This document shows, piece after piece, positions 14,929 through 23,634 of a stretch of DNA of 64,000 nt (the stretch's first letter is position 1; each line of letters begins with the position of its first letter). This DNA is from Negativicutes bacterium. GTDB taxonomy: Bacteria > Bacillota > JAAYKD01. A model generated the notes under the pieces. It did no database searches, was not told the DNA's origin, and saw only the letters and a program-made list of their open reading frames with translations. Where the stretch lies: NCBI GenBank assembly GCA_021372785.1, contig JAJFTT010000023.1, forward strand, positions 1 through 64,000, read 5' to 3'. The translations under genes were made by a program, and so were the position numbers.

Positions 14929-17715
14929 TTAGGGTGTTACGGTTGGCAGTGAAATGATCTGGGCAGCCAAATCCTCATTGCCCAATTCGGCGAGCATGGC
15001 CTCCAAAGCATCCAGAGCGGCGCCATACTCGGTCCAATTGCCAGCTTTGCGCTGCTCGGTCACAATGGCATATTGCGCCAGAATGTCCTGAATCAGGGTG
15101 GTCAAGCTGCGGTCATCACCGCTGGTGCCGGAAGGCACTTCTGCGCCGCCTTCGCCGTCACGGCTGCCGAAGATGGCGGCCAAAGCCTGTTCTAAGTTAT
15201 CTTTCATCACAACATTGCTGCCATAGGTGACGATGACTTTTTTTAATTCCGGCAAGGAGCTGGAGTCGGAAGTGATGTAGAGCGGGATGATGTAGATCAG
15301 GGAATCTTTCAGCGGTACGGTAATCGTATGTCCTTTGGTTACCGTAGAGCCGCCCTGATCCCAGAGGGAAAGGTCTTTGGAAATTTCCGCCTGCTGATTG
15401 ATTCTGGCTTCAATCTGCGCCGGGCCGTAAACCAGTTTGTCTTTCGGGAAGATATAGACAGAAAGTTTACCGGTTCCGTCTTCACCCACAGCGCCGGCCA
15501 GGAAAGCCACCATGTTGTCTTTCTGCGCCGGTGTCAGAGGATAGAGATTCATAAATTCAGCGGTATCGGAGCCGGGGAATTCCAGGATATCATAATAGGG
15601 CTGCACGGTCACATCATTGGTGGTCGCCACCGCCCAGGCGTCTTCCCGGTTATAGAACACCTTGGCATCGGTCATATGATAGTTGAGGAACATAGAGGTT
15701 TGCACGGTGAAAAAGTCTTCCGGGTAACGTATATGATCTTTCAATCCCTGCGGCATTGCGGCATAAGGGATAAAGAGGTTGGGGAAAATCTTGGCATAAG
15801 TTTGGATAATCGGGTCTGTTTCATTGTAGAGATAAAATATCGTCGTACCGTCATAGGCATCGACGGTGACTTTGACGCTGTTGCGCAGGTAGTTGGCGCC
15901 TTTGCTCTGTCCGTCCAACTGCCAGGATTGTGCGTAGGGGAATTGGCTGCTGACGGTGTAAGCGTCAATGATCCACAGTAAGCGGCCTTCATTGATGACC
16001 AGATAAGGATCTTTATCATAGGAGAGGAAAGGAGCCAGCGTCTGGACGCGCTCCGTGATTTCGCGGTGCAGCAGGATCTTGGAATCGGGCGTAATTTCAT
16101 TGGTCAGCAGCGGATTGACGGTATTCAAACGGATACTGAACAGAATACGGGCGAAGAAAGAATTGATGGGAAGACCGTCTTTGCCTTGATAGCTGGTTTC
16201 GGCATTGGCGTCGCCTTGCGGATAGTCGAATTCCTGCGATTTGGTGCCGACAATTACATAATCTTGGGTCAATTCGCCAAAATAAATTTCCGGGCGGCTA
16301 ACAGCCAGTTCCGCTACCTCAGTGCGCGGCGGGATATCCTTAACAATCAATTTTGGCTGTCCGTCACTGGTGATCTCGTTGCTGGGCGCTACCACAGCGC
16401 CGTAACCATGGGTATATTTCAAATGCCGGTTAACCCAGGTATCCGCTTCGGTTTGCAGCGCGTCAACCGGCAGTTCGCGGGCGCTGATCATCACAGGTAC
16501 CAGTTTGCCGCCGATCTGATAGCGGTCAACATCCACATCATTGAAACGGTAATACAGTCGCATTCCCTGCAATTGGCTGAAGGCTTCATGCGTTTGCTGG
16601 TAGTTGAGCAAAGGCGCCGTATCCAGGCTGGTTGAGTATTCCTCCAGTTCGGTCCAGTTGGCCGTGCTGTTGTTCGCAATCGGGAAATTGATCTCATTGG
16701 TGTTGTCTAAGTCATAGGCCATGCGGGTATAGGCAATATTATAATTGAGATACTCTTCTTCCATGGTGAATTCGTTGGGATTGACCTGCAGGTTTTGGAT
16801 CAGCGCCGGGACGATACTTTCGCCTAGCACAGCAACCAGAGCCACCATCGCCAGAGGCACCCAGGCGGTTTTTAAACGCGGCTTGACAATTTGTGACAGC
16901 ATCAAGAGAGCGCTGAAAACGCTGAGACCCATGCAGACATAGAGAGCCGGTAGGGTGACATGCACATCGGTATAACTGGCGCCAAAAGCAACCCCTTTGG
17001 GTGAGTAAACCAGGTTGTACATACTCATCAGGAAGTTGCCGCCTTGCAGCAGAAAAGCGATGGCGCCCAGAATGCCCAGATGTGTGTAGGGGCGGCGGTC
17101 CAGCGGCGCTCGCCGGAAACCGCCGTTGCTGAAATAGAAGAAAGCGCAGATGGCAAATAAGAAAAGCACCAAGCCAAACAGCACTTGCAGAACCAATTCA
17201 TAAATCGGCAGGGAAAACAGATAGAAGCTGATATCTTTGTTGAAAATAGGATCTGTCACACCATAGGCGGTTTGTTTGAAATAAGACTGGATCGCCAGCC
17301 AATGAGCGGCAAAAGCCAGACCGTTGCTGATGCCGACCACTGCGGAGAAGAGGAAAATAATCCAGCTCAAAAGAGGGCTGCGGGCAATGACCCGTCCCCA
17401 CTCGGAAAAGTTATTCTGCACTCTCTGGCGTTGACCGCTGAAATCCACTTGGATGACTTCCGGTTCATTATTATCTTCCGGCACAGCTCTGGCCAACCAT
17501 TTTTGCAGCCACTTCAGGTTGAGAAATACAAACAGAAAGGTGAGAACCGCCGCCGCAACACCGATGCTGATTTTAGAGAAAAGAATAGTGGTAAACACTT
17601 GCTGGTAGTCCAGAGACCGGAACCACTGCCATTCGGTAAAATAATAGGCGAGGGTTCCGGTACTACCCACGAGAAGGAATAAAACCGCTAACAGCCATAG
17701 CAATTTTTTCTTCAT
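14929..17715 (-). CDS. UPF0182 family large membrane protein
   Basis: This 928-residue protein is of the usual length for UPF0182. Residues 1 to about 320 contain seven membrane helices. A large extracytoplasmic domain follows, beginning near NPNEFTMEEEYLNYNIAYTR and including family-typical blocks such as YTHGYGAVVAPSNE and PEIYFGELTQDYVIVGTKSQ. The C-terminal 100 residues are low-complexity and acidic, ending in a short helical segment. The family is found in Clostridia, Cyanobacteria and Actinobacteria; its function is unknown. It is a single-gene unit with GGAGGCGCC upstream of ATG 17715, divergent from the amidohydrolase gene at 17859. Confidence 0.92.
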   Translation of the reverse strand: MKKKLLWLLAVLFLLVGSTGTLAYYFTEWQWFRSLDYQQVFTTILFSKISIGVAAAVLTFLFVFLNLKWLQKWLARAVPEDNNEPEVIQVDFSGQRQRVQNNFSEWGRVIARSPLLSWIIFLFSAVVGISNGLAFAAHWLAIQSYFKQTAYGVTDPIFNKDISFYLFSLPIYELVLQVLFGLVLFLFAICAFFYFSNGGFRRAPLDRRPYTHLGILGAIAFLLQGGNFLMSMYNLVYSPKGVAFGASYTDVHVTLPALYVCMGLSVFSALLMLSQIVKPRLKTAWVPLAMVALVAVLGESIVPALIQNLQVNPNEFTMEEEYLNYNIAYTRMAYDLDNTNEINFPIANNSTANWTELEEYSTSLDTAPLLNYQQTHEAFSQLQGMRLYYRFNDVDVDRYQIGGKLVPVMISARELPVDALQTEADTWVNRHLKYTHGYGAVVAPSNEITSDGQPKLIVKDIPPRTEVAELAVSRPEIYFGELTQDYVIVGTKSQEFDYPQGDANAETSYQGKDGLPINSFFARILFSIRLNTVNPLLTNEITPDSKILLHREITERVQTLAPFLSYDKDPYLVINEGRLLWIIDAYTVSSQFPYAQSWQLDGQSKGANYLRNSVKVTVDAYDGTTIFYLYNETDPIIQTYAKIFPNLFIPYAAMPQGLKDHIRYPEDFFTVQTSMFLNYHMTDAKVFYNREDAWAVATTNDVTVQPYYDILEFPGSDTAEFMNLYPLTPAQKDNMVAFLAGAVGEDGTGKLSVYIFPKDKLVYGPAQIEARINQQAEISKDLSLWDQGGSTVTKGHTITVPLKDSLIYIIPLYITSDSSSLPELKKVIVTYGSNVVMKDNLEQALAAIFGSRDGEGGAEVPSGTSGDDRSLTTLIQDILAQYAIVTEQRKAGNWTEYGAALDALEAMLAELGNEDLAAQIISLPTVTP

Positions 17716-17858
17716 ATCCGGCGCCTCCTTTACATTGAGCGTAATTCATTATAGCAAATCCACTGTGAAAAAGAAACATAAATTTTATTTCTGCGGCAGG
17801 AAAAATCTTTAGCTTGGCGAAATGATAGGCAAGCAATATTCTAAAGGAGGCGTTTTCT

Positions 17859-19016
17859 TTGGCTAAGTATGCGATTCAGGGCGGCTCTGTGTGGACCATT
17901 ACCCATGGCAAAATTGAAAACGGTGTGGTCTTGGTAGAAGATACGAAGATTGTTCAGGTCGGCGACGCCGGAACGAAGATCCCTGCCGATTATACCGTGA
18001 TTGATGCAACCGGTAAAATCGTGCTGCCCGGCTTCATTGATGCCCATACGCATCTTTCCTTATTTGGAGATCCTTCGGTTTGGGCGGCCGGCGACGGCAA
18101 TGAAAAGAGCGGCGCCATTCAGGCGCGTTTGCGCGGGATCGATTCTCTCAATCCGCAGGATCCTGCCATTCCGGTCGTACGGGAAGGCGGCTTTACCGCT
18201 GTTTATACCGGTCCGGGCAGTTCCAATTTAATTGGCGGCACCGGCTTTGTCATGAAATTACGCGGCCGCAGTGTGGAAGAAATGGTTATCCCCGGTACGG
18301 AAGGGATGAAAATGGCTTTGGGTGAGAATCCCAAACGCAATTATGAAGGTAAATCCAATGGCACCCGCATGGGTAATGCGGCCGTTCTGCGCGATGCTTT
18401 GATGAAAGCCACCGATTATATGCGAAAAGTGGAAACCGCCAAAGCGGAAGGAAAACCGGCTCCCGACCACGATCTCAATTCCGAAGCGCTGATCCCGGTC
18501 TTGAAACGTCAGATGAAAGCCCGTATCCATGCGCATCGCGCCGATGATATTCTGACGGCTATTCGCATTGCCGAAGAGTTCAATCTCGATTATATTATCG
18601 AACACTGCACCGAAGGTTATAAAATTGCCGATATCCTGGCGGCAAAACATGTCCGCGCAACGGTCGGTCCGCTCAACATGGGCCATAGCAAACAGGAATT
18701 GTGGGAAGTATCCTGGACCAATCCGGCTGTTTTAGCCGAAGCCGGTGTGATGGTTGCTTTACAGAATGATACTGCCGCCAATACGCGTTACCTGCCCATC
18801 ATGGCCGGTATCGCCGTCCGGGAAGGCATGAAATATGACGACGCTCTTCGCGGCATGACCATCATCCCCGCCGAAATGCTGGGCGTGGGCGAGCGTATGG
18901 GCTCTCTGGAAGTCGGCAAAGACGCCGATATTGTCATCTTCACGGGAGATCCGCTGAGCAATCTGAGCAAGTGCTGTTTTACGATGATCGACGGCGAGAT
19001 TTACCACCAAATCTAG
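17859..19016 (+). CDS. Amidohydrolase (imidazolonepropionase-like family)
   Basis: The 385-residue cytoplasmic enzyme starts at TTG 17859 behind AAAGGAGGCG. The metal-binding H-x-H is in GFIDAHTHLSLFG near residue 63. Further ligands lie in RIHAHRADD, IIEHCTEGY and ALQNDTA. The small beta-sandwich formed by both chain ends, including GSLEVGKDADIVIFTGDPL, is typical of this branch. Members hydrolyse cyclic amides, dipeptides or related C-N bonds, and the substrate of this one is unknown. It is monocistronic, ending in a strong terminator. Confidence 0.88.
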   Translation: MAKYAIQGGSVWTITHGKIENGVVLVEDTKIVQVGDAGTKIPADYTVIDATGKIVLPGFIDAHTHLSLFGDPSVWAAGDGNEKSGAIQARLRGIDSLNPQDPAIPVVREGGFTAVYTGPGSSNLIGGTGFVMKLRGRSVEEMVIPGTEGMKMALGENPKRNYEGKSNGTRMGNAAVLRDALMKATDYMRKVETAKAEGKPAPDHDLNSEALIPVLKRQMKARIHAHRADDILTAIRIAEEFNLDYIIEHCTEGYKIADILAAKHVRATVGPLNMGHSKQELWEVSWTNPAVLAEAGVMVALQNDTAANTRYLPIMAGIAVREGMKYDDALRGMTIIPAEMLGVGERMGSLEVGKDADIVIFTGDPLSNLSKCCFTMIDGEIYHQI

Positions 19017-19029
19017 TTTTTAGCGTACA

Positions 19030-19077
19030 AGAGCTGCCGCAGTGACCGGATGGTCTGAACTGCGGCAGCTCTTTTTC
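19030..19077 (+). terminator. Intrinsic terminator after the amidohydrolase
   Basis: AGAGCTGCCGCAGT (19030-19043) pairs perfectly with ACTGCGGCAGCTCT (19059-19072), followed by TTTTT. Confidence 0.9.
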
Positions 19078-19088
19078 CGTCGGAAGTT

Positions 19089-19280
19089 TCAGCGCGGGAT
19101 GTAGTCGAGGTGAATGCTCAGTTGGCTTAAACTGGAGAAACTGTCCGGACCGCTGGCGACGATCACGTCCTCTGCGGAAAAATAAGTGATTTCCGCAACC
19201 GGCGGCAAAAACGGTTTGCGCTTTGACGGCGGGTTCATTGTTTTTGGATTTTTTTCTTGTACAAAACTCAGGTTTGTCAT
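19089..19280 (-). CDS. Small 63-residue protein downstream of a secreted protein
   Basis: ATG 19280 has GGAGACG upstream and follows the stop of the 712-residue secreted protein by 11 bases, so the two are co-transcribed. The product (MTNLSFVQEKNPKTM... to SIHLDYIPR) has no signal peptide or membrane segment and no domain I know. A proline-rich middle (RKPFLPPVAEITYFSAEDVI) resembles the short linear tails of clostridial natural products and exported peptides, but this is only an impression. It may act with its neighbour. Confidence 0.5.
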   Translation of the reverse strand: MTNLSFVQEKNPKTMNPPSKRKPFLPPVAEITYFSAEDVIVASGPDSFSSLSQLSIHLDYIPR

Positions 19281-19291
19281 AGTCGTCTCCT

Positions 19292-21430
19292 TTATTCCAG
19301 GCCGTGAGCCGGAGAACAGACCATTGCGCTGAAAACGGTCTGCTCTGTGCCGGCTGAATCCAGGCAGATTAAATAAGAACGGGCGTAGAGCGTTTCGGTT
19401 GGCATGGCGGAAGTGCTGACAATGTAGGTGCCGCCGGCTGTGTTGGGCGTATGGCTGCGCTGAAATTGAACCGCTGCCGAACCGGGAAACAAATCGGCCG
19501 GATTTGGTTCCGCGGCGCTGAATGTCAGCAGAACGCCGCATTCCAGCGGAGTGAAACCGGCGGGAATCTCATATTCCGTAATCAGATGCAGCGGTTCGGC
19601 AGCGGCTGCCGAATCACCTGTATCTCTTTGTAAAAAGGGCAGACTAACCAGCGGCAGCGGTGAAGGCGCCGCCACCGCATAGAGCGGCGTCAGAAGGACG
19701 GCATGGCTGACGATAAAACGATAGGGATTTTGATACGAAACGATTTGACCGTTCGCCTGCCAGCCGGCGAAGACCTGCCCGGCAACGGCGGCAGCGGCGG
19801 TTGCGCTGACGCCGGCGGCGTAGGGATACAGGGTTGGTCCGCCGGCTGTTGTGATTTCACCGTTATTGGTGACTGCAACGGCAAAGGGACCGGCGACGCG
19901 GCTGTACTGCGCTTCCAGCAGCGTGTGATCGCTGATCTGCCGCAAATCCTGCGACCAGGCGGCAAAACGATATCCATAGTAATGGGGAATTTGCGCCGGT
20001 GCGTCCACACTGCCCGCGACAGCTGTTTTTGTGGCGATGATTTGTCCGTCCAAAGCAAGGAAAACAACGCGGAACGGCTCACCGCTTGGCTTTTCAACGG
20101 CTTGCAAAAAAGTATCGCGGTAAAGCGTCGCCCGGTAGGTAGGCTGCAGAGAAACCACGCGCCGATTCAAACTGTCATACCAATACCAAAAGCGCTCTCC
20201 TTCGGCGGTAAGGCAGAATTCGGTGTTGCACGGGTGCGTTTGCGTATAGACGGCGGCAGCCTCAGGCGCAGCCGCCAGACTGTTGCGGAATAAATCGGTT
20301 GCCGAAGCGCTGACGTGCAGCAGCGGCTCCGCTACGGCTGTCATAGCATGAGAAGTGGAAAGTTCGGAACGGAAGGCGGTGTTCAGCCGGTAGGTTTGGC
20401 CGCCTGCCCGCAGGATGATTTCACTTTGCCCCAGCGGCAGCCATAAATAGAGATAACCGCTGGCTTCTGTGGCGCTGGTGCGGGTAAAAGCGTAATGGTA
20501 AGGGTAGACAGAACCGGCAGAGCAGACGGCTAAAAAATCGACGCTGCTTGCTTTGGGTAAGCCCGTGAGTACGCGCCGGTAGAGCGCCATGGTTTCGTTC
20601 GGCGCCGCAGCGGTGGCCAGGCAGTTGGTCGAGGCACGTAAGCTGCCGCCGCTGATCCGAAAGCGCTGATAATTGCTGATGCCGGTAGAGATATTCGCCG
20701 CGGCAGTCACGCTGCCGTCGCTCATCGTAAAATCAGAGCCGCCGCCGCTGCCGTTGCCTTGGAAGCCGTTGGCTTTGTTGCCGTCGCCGATCAGATCAAT
20801 CCGGCCGCCTTCGATACTCAGGTGCTGCCTATCGTTGCTGCCCTTGCTGGTCACCACTGCGCTGCCGGCGCTGCACTGCAGCGTCAGACCGCCTTCGCCT
20901 TGAATCGTCAGGGCAGCGTCGCAAGCGGACAGCAAACCGCGGCCAAACTGCACCGCAGCAGCAGCAGCTGAGAAAGTATTCAGACTATCTTTGGCCAGAA
21001 TCAGCGTCAGTGAGGCATCCCCCGTAATTTGCAGGGCGGCGCTGTCGGCGGCCGTCAGGGAGATCAGACAACCCTGCAGTTCCAGGCGATGCCGGCCGCC
21101 GGTTACCGTAATGCCGCTGGTCAGCAAGTCGGAGTTTAAGCTGCCTGTGAGGCGATAACCAAACTGATTGAGGGCGGTGACTTCGTTTCCGGCGGCATCC
21201 CAACCGCGGATCCCGTCGGCACTCAGCGTGATGGCGCCCTGCGATAGATCCAGTTCGGTCAGACTTTCCTCCGCCGCCTGAGCGCTAAGCGGAAGCTGGA
21301 GCAGAATGAGAAACAGACAGCCGGCCAGGCAGAGCCTGAGCCGAGGCGTGAAGGCGAAGTCAGGCAGGCGCGCGAAGCGTCCGCCGGCTCGCCGGGCAGG
21401 TAAAATACAGCTTTGCCGTTGAGCGGTCAT
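19292..21430 (-). CDS. Secreted beta-helix-like / carbohydrate-binding-type protein
   Basis: The 712-residue protein starts at ATG 21430 behind GGAGGGGG. A long basic N-region leads into a hydrophobic core and a probable cleavage after SAQA, near residue 53. Residues about 55-290 consist of short irregular repeats rich in G, S, T and L (DLSQGAITLSADGIRGWDAA, LSIEGGRIDLIGDGN), typical of a right-handed beta helix and of the Cthe_2159-type carbohydrate-binding domain. Residues about 470-590 hold two modules like the Listeria-Bacteroides repeat (GYRFAAWSQD, GQVFAGWQANGQIV). No LPXTG or other anchor is visible. A role in binding cell-surface or plant polysaccharide is plausible. Confidence 0.65.
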   Translation of the reverse strand: MTAQRQSCILPARRAGGRFARLPDFAFTPRLRLCLAGCLFLILLQLPLSAQAAEESLTELDLSQGAITLSADGIRGWDAAGNEVTALNQFGYRLTGSLNSDLLTSGITVTGGRHRLELQGCLISLTAADSAALQITGDASLTLILAKDSLNTFSAAAAAVQFGRGLLSACDAALTIQGEGGLTLQCSAGSAVVTSKGSNDRQHLSIEGGRIDLIGDGNKANGFQGNGSGGGSDFTMSDGSVTAAANISTGISNYQRFRISGGSLRASTNCLATAAAPNETMALYRRVLTGLPKASSVDFLAVCSAGSVYPYHYAFTRTSATEASGYLYLWLPLGQSEIILRAGGQTYRLNTAFRSELSTSHAMTAVAEPLLHVSASATDLFRNSLAAAPEAAAVYTQTHPCNTEFCLTAEGERFWYWYDSLNRRVVSLQPTYRATLYRDTFLQAVEKPSGEPFRVVFLALDGQIIATKTAVAGSVDAPAQIPHYYGYRFAAWSQDLRQISDHTLLEAQYSRVAGPFAVAVTNNGEITTAGGPTLYPYAAGVSATAAAAVAGQVFAGWQANGQIVSYQNPYRFIVSHAVLLTPLYAVAAPSPLPLVSLPFLQRDTGDSAAAAEPLHLITEYEIPAGFTPLECGVLLTFSAAEPNPADLFPGSAAVQFQRSHTPNTAGGTYIVSTSAMPTETLYARSYLICLDSAGTEQTVFSAMVCSPAHGLE

Positions 21431-21605
21431 GCCGGTTCCCCCTCCGTGCTGGATTCACATAAATTACCATATCGATTATATATTTAAAACAGAATTAATT
21501 CAATAAAAAATTATGGGCAATATTGGAAACATCCGGTCGTATTCTGTCGAATGAACCGTTAACCTGTGCAAAACCGGTCGTTGCCGAAAGCAGCCTGACA
21601 AAAAA

Positions 21606-21643
21606 GGCATACGGCGGGACCTTTTACGATCCCGCCGTATGCC
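21606..21643 (-). terminator. Intrinsic terminator of the PTS-like permease gene
   Basis: GGCATACGGCGGGA (21606-21619) pairs perfectly with TCCCGCCGTATGCC (21630-21643). The A-run just left of it supplies a U-tract on the minus strand. Confidence 0.9.
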
Positions 21644-21670
21644 CTCTTGGCTGACCCAAATAACCAGCGC

Positions 21671-22690
21671 CTAGTCGAGGGTATTCAGTTTCATGTCACC
21701 CGGTCTGACCCAACCCAGTTTGAGAAAAATGCGATGAAAGAACAGCGTAAAGAGGGCCGGCAGAATAAAGCAGATCAATAAGACTTTCAGCAGAACATCC
21801 CAGGAATAGCCCATGCTTTCAAAGGTTCCCAGCTGGCCAACCAGACCGCTGGTGCCCATGCCGGCGCCGTAGGAGGTGTTGCTCATCGCAAATACCTTGG
21901 TCGCCAAGGGTCCGGTAATAGCGGAAGCCAGGGTGGGAGCCAGCCAGATCTGCGGCCGCCGCATGATATTCGGCATTTGCAGCATGGAAGTGCCCAGGCC
22001 TTGCGCCAGTAAACCATTGATGCCGTTATCCTGAAAACTCGCCACGGCAAAGCCGATCATTTGCGCGCAGCAGCCCGCCGTGGCAGCGCCCGCCGCCAGA
22101 CCGGATAAGCCCAGCATGATGCTCAGGGCAGCCGAACTGATGGGCAGAGTCAGCACGATGCCCATGATTACAGAGACCAGGATCCCCATCGGAACCGGAG
22201 CTAAGGCAGTCGCTTCATTGACAATGCTGCCGATATAGGTCGTTGCCTGCTGCACCGTGGGACCGCACCAGACACCCGCCAAACCGCCGCTGACGATCGT
22301 GGCGAAGGGAACCATGATGATATCAGCCGGCGTATGTCCAATCACCAAACCGCCGATTTCCGTGCCGATCACCGCCGCAACATAAGCGCCGACCGGACCG
22401 CCGGCGAGATAACCAACCGCCCCGACGGCGGCATTGGAGAAGAGAACCAGGGATTTGGCTTTTAAACTCCAGGCTATGGCCACGCCAATGGCACAGCCGG
22501 TCACCGGGGAAGCCGCTGAGAGAGCGGCGCCAATCGGCTGCAACAGGCTCAGGCCGGGTAATCTGGCCAGCTGAGAGATGATCAAGCCAATAATCAGTGA
22601 AGAAAACAGACCCAATGCCATGGCGCCCATAGCATCAATGAAGTAACGCTTTCCTGCTTTTTTCAGAAGCGCTTGCGGTGAGGAATGCAT
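21671..22690 (-). CDS. PTS_EIIC_2-family membrane permease
   Basis: The 339-residue protein has nine or ten hydrophobic segments and glycine-rich blocks (AASPVTGCAIGVAIAW, GGPVGAYVAAVIGTEIGGLV, SNTSYGAGMGTSGLVGQ). These match the PTS_EIIC_2 family annotated as phosphotransferase system IIC permeases. No IIA, IIB, HPr or EI gene is nearby, and members of this family often stand alone, so true PTS sugar transport is doubtful. It is a single-gene minus-strand unit with AAGGTTG upstream of ATG 22690 and a strong terminator behind it. Confidence 0.8.
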   Translation of the reverse strand: MHSSPQALLKKAGKRYFIDAMGAMALGLFSSLIIGLIISQLARLPGLSLLQPIGAALSAASPVTGCAIGVAIAWSLKAKSLVLFSNAAVGAVGYLAGGPVGAYVAAVIGTEIGGLVIGHTPADIIMVPFATIVSGGLAGVWCGPTVQQATTYIGSIVNEATALAPVPMGILVSVIMGIVLTLPISSAALSIMLGLSGLAAGAATAGCCAQMIGFAVASFQDNGINGLLAQGLGTSMLQMPNIMRRPQIWLAPTLASAITGPLATKVFAMSNTSYGAGMGTSGLVGQLGTFESMGYSWDVLLKVLLICFILPALFTLFFHRIFLKLGWVRPGDMKLNTLD

Positions 22691-22797
22691 GACTCAAAAC
22701 AACCTTTCCTTCTAATTTCATATCTCAACTGCGTCTGCTCAGGCGAAGCGGGAACAAAACTACGCAATTGGCAGGGGGAGTGTTCGGCGGGCATCTT

Positions 22798-23628
22798 TCA
22801 TTCCGGCAGTTCATCGGTCATATGATGCAAAAAAGCCTGGGGATTCTGTAAAAAGTCTTTGGTAAAGCGGACATGTTCCAAATCCTGATAGGCAGTTTCT
22901 GTTAATCTGCCGCTGTCAAATTGAAAAATCTGTGCCCCGGGATAGGAGAGGATAATGGGGGAGTGAGTGGCAATGATAAACTGGCTGCCTTTTTGCACTC
23001 CCTGCAGCAGCAGATCCAGAAAAGCCAGCTGCCGCATCGGTGAGAGCGCGGCTTCCGGTTCATCCAGCAGATAGATGCCGTTCGGGCTGAGGCGGGAGCG
23101 GAATAAGTGCAAAAAGCTTTCACCGTGGGACATACCGTCGGGATTTTCACCGTAGCTTTTCGTGACGGCGTTGAGGTTGCCGCGCATGGAACCGGTGGCC
23201 AGCCCGATGCCGTAGGCGGAGGAACCGAGCTCGCTCATTTGCCGCCTGATGTCCTCTTCTTCCGCTGCCAATTCCTGACGCATACGGTCCATCCCCTGAA
23301 TGAAACCGAAAAAATCTTCCGCCCGTAAGAAAAAACCGCGGTGGACCACTTTGCTCTGCCAGACAGGACGCAGATACTGCGCCAGATTGCGTGCCGCCGC
23401 CAGGCTGGGATCCGTGCTGACCGGCCTGGCGCCGACCGTCGGCAGGTTCAATTTAGCGGCTAAGCCCTCCAACAGGGTGGATTTACCGCTGCCGTTTTCC
23501 CCCACCCAAAAACAAACCGGCGCGCGAAAGGTCAGCGCCTGCAAGTTGCGAATCACGGCAACGCTGAACGGATATTCCGCCGGCTGCGTCGCTGTATTCT
23601 GTTTTTGCAGTCCGATCAGCTGCAACAT
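22798..23628 (-). CDS. AAA-type ATPase, ABC-like stand-alone
   Basis: The 276-residue soluble protein has Walker A GENGSGKST near residue 43, an ABC-like signature SHGES near 168, Walker B GIYLLDEPEAALS near 183 and a switch histidine in IIATHSP. The short insert between the motifs (about 60-160) is helical and charged, as in the AAA_23/OLD-like group rather than in transporter ATPases. It begins six bases after the stop of the MATE gene at 23635, so the two form a transcript. What it drives is unknown. Confidence 0.8.
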   Translation of the reverse strand: MLQLIGLQKQNTATQPAEYPFSVAVIRNLQALTFRAPVCFWVGENGSGKSTLLEGLAAKLNLPTVGARPVSTDPSLAAARNLAQYLRPVWQSKVVHRGFFLRAEDFFGFIQGMDRMRQELAAEEEDIRRQMSELGSSAYGIGLATGSMRGNLNAVTKSYGENPDGMSHGESFLHLFRSRLSPNGIYLLDEPEAALSPMRQLAFLDLLLQGVQKGSQFIIATHSPIILSYPGAQIFQFDSGRLTETAYQDLEHVRFTKDFLQNPQAFLHHMTDELPE

Positions 23629-23634
23629 CTCAAA

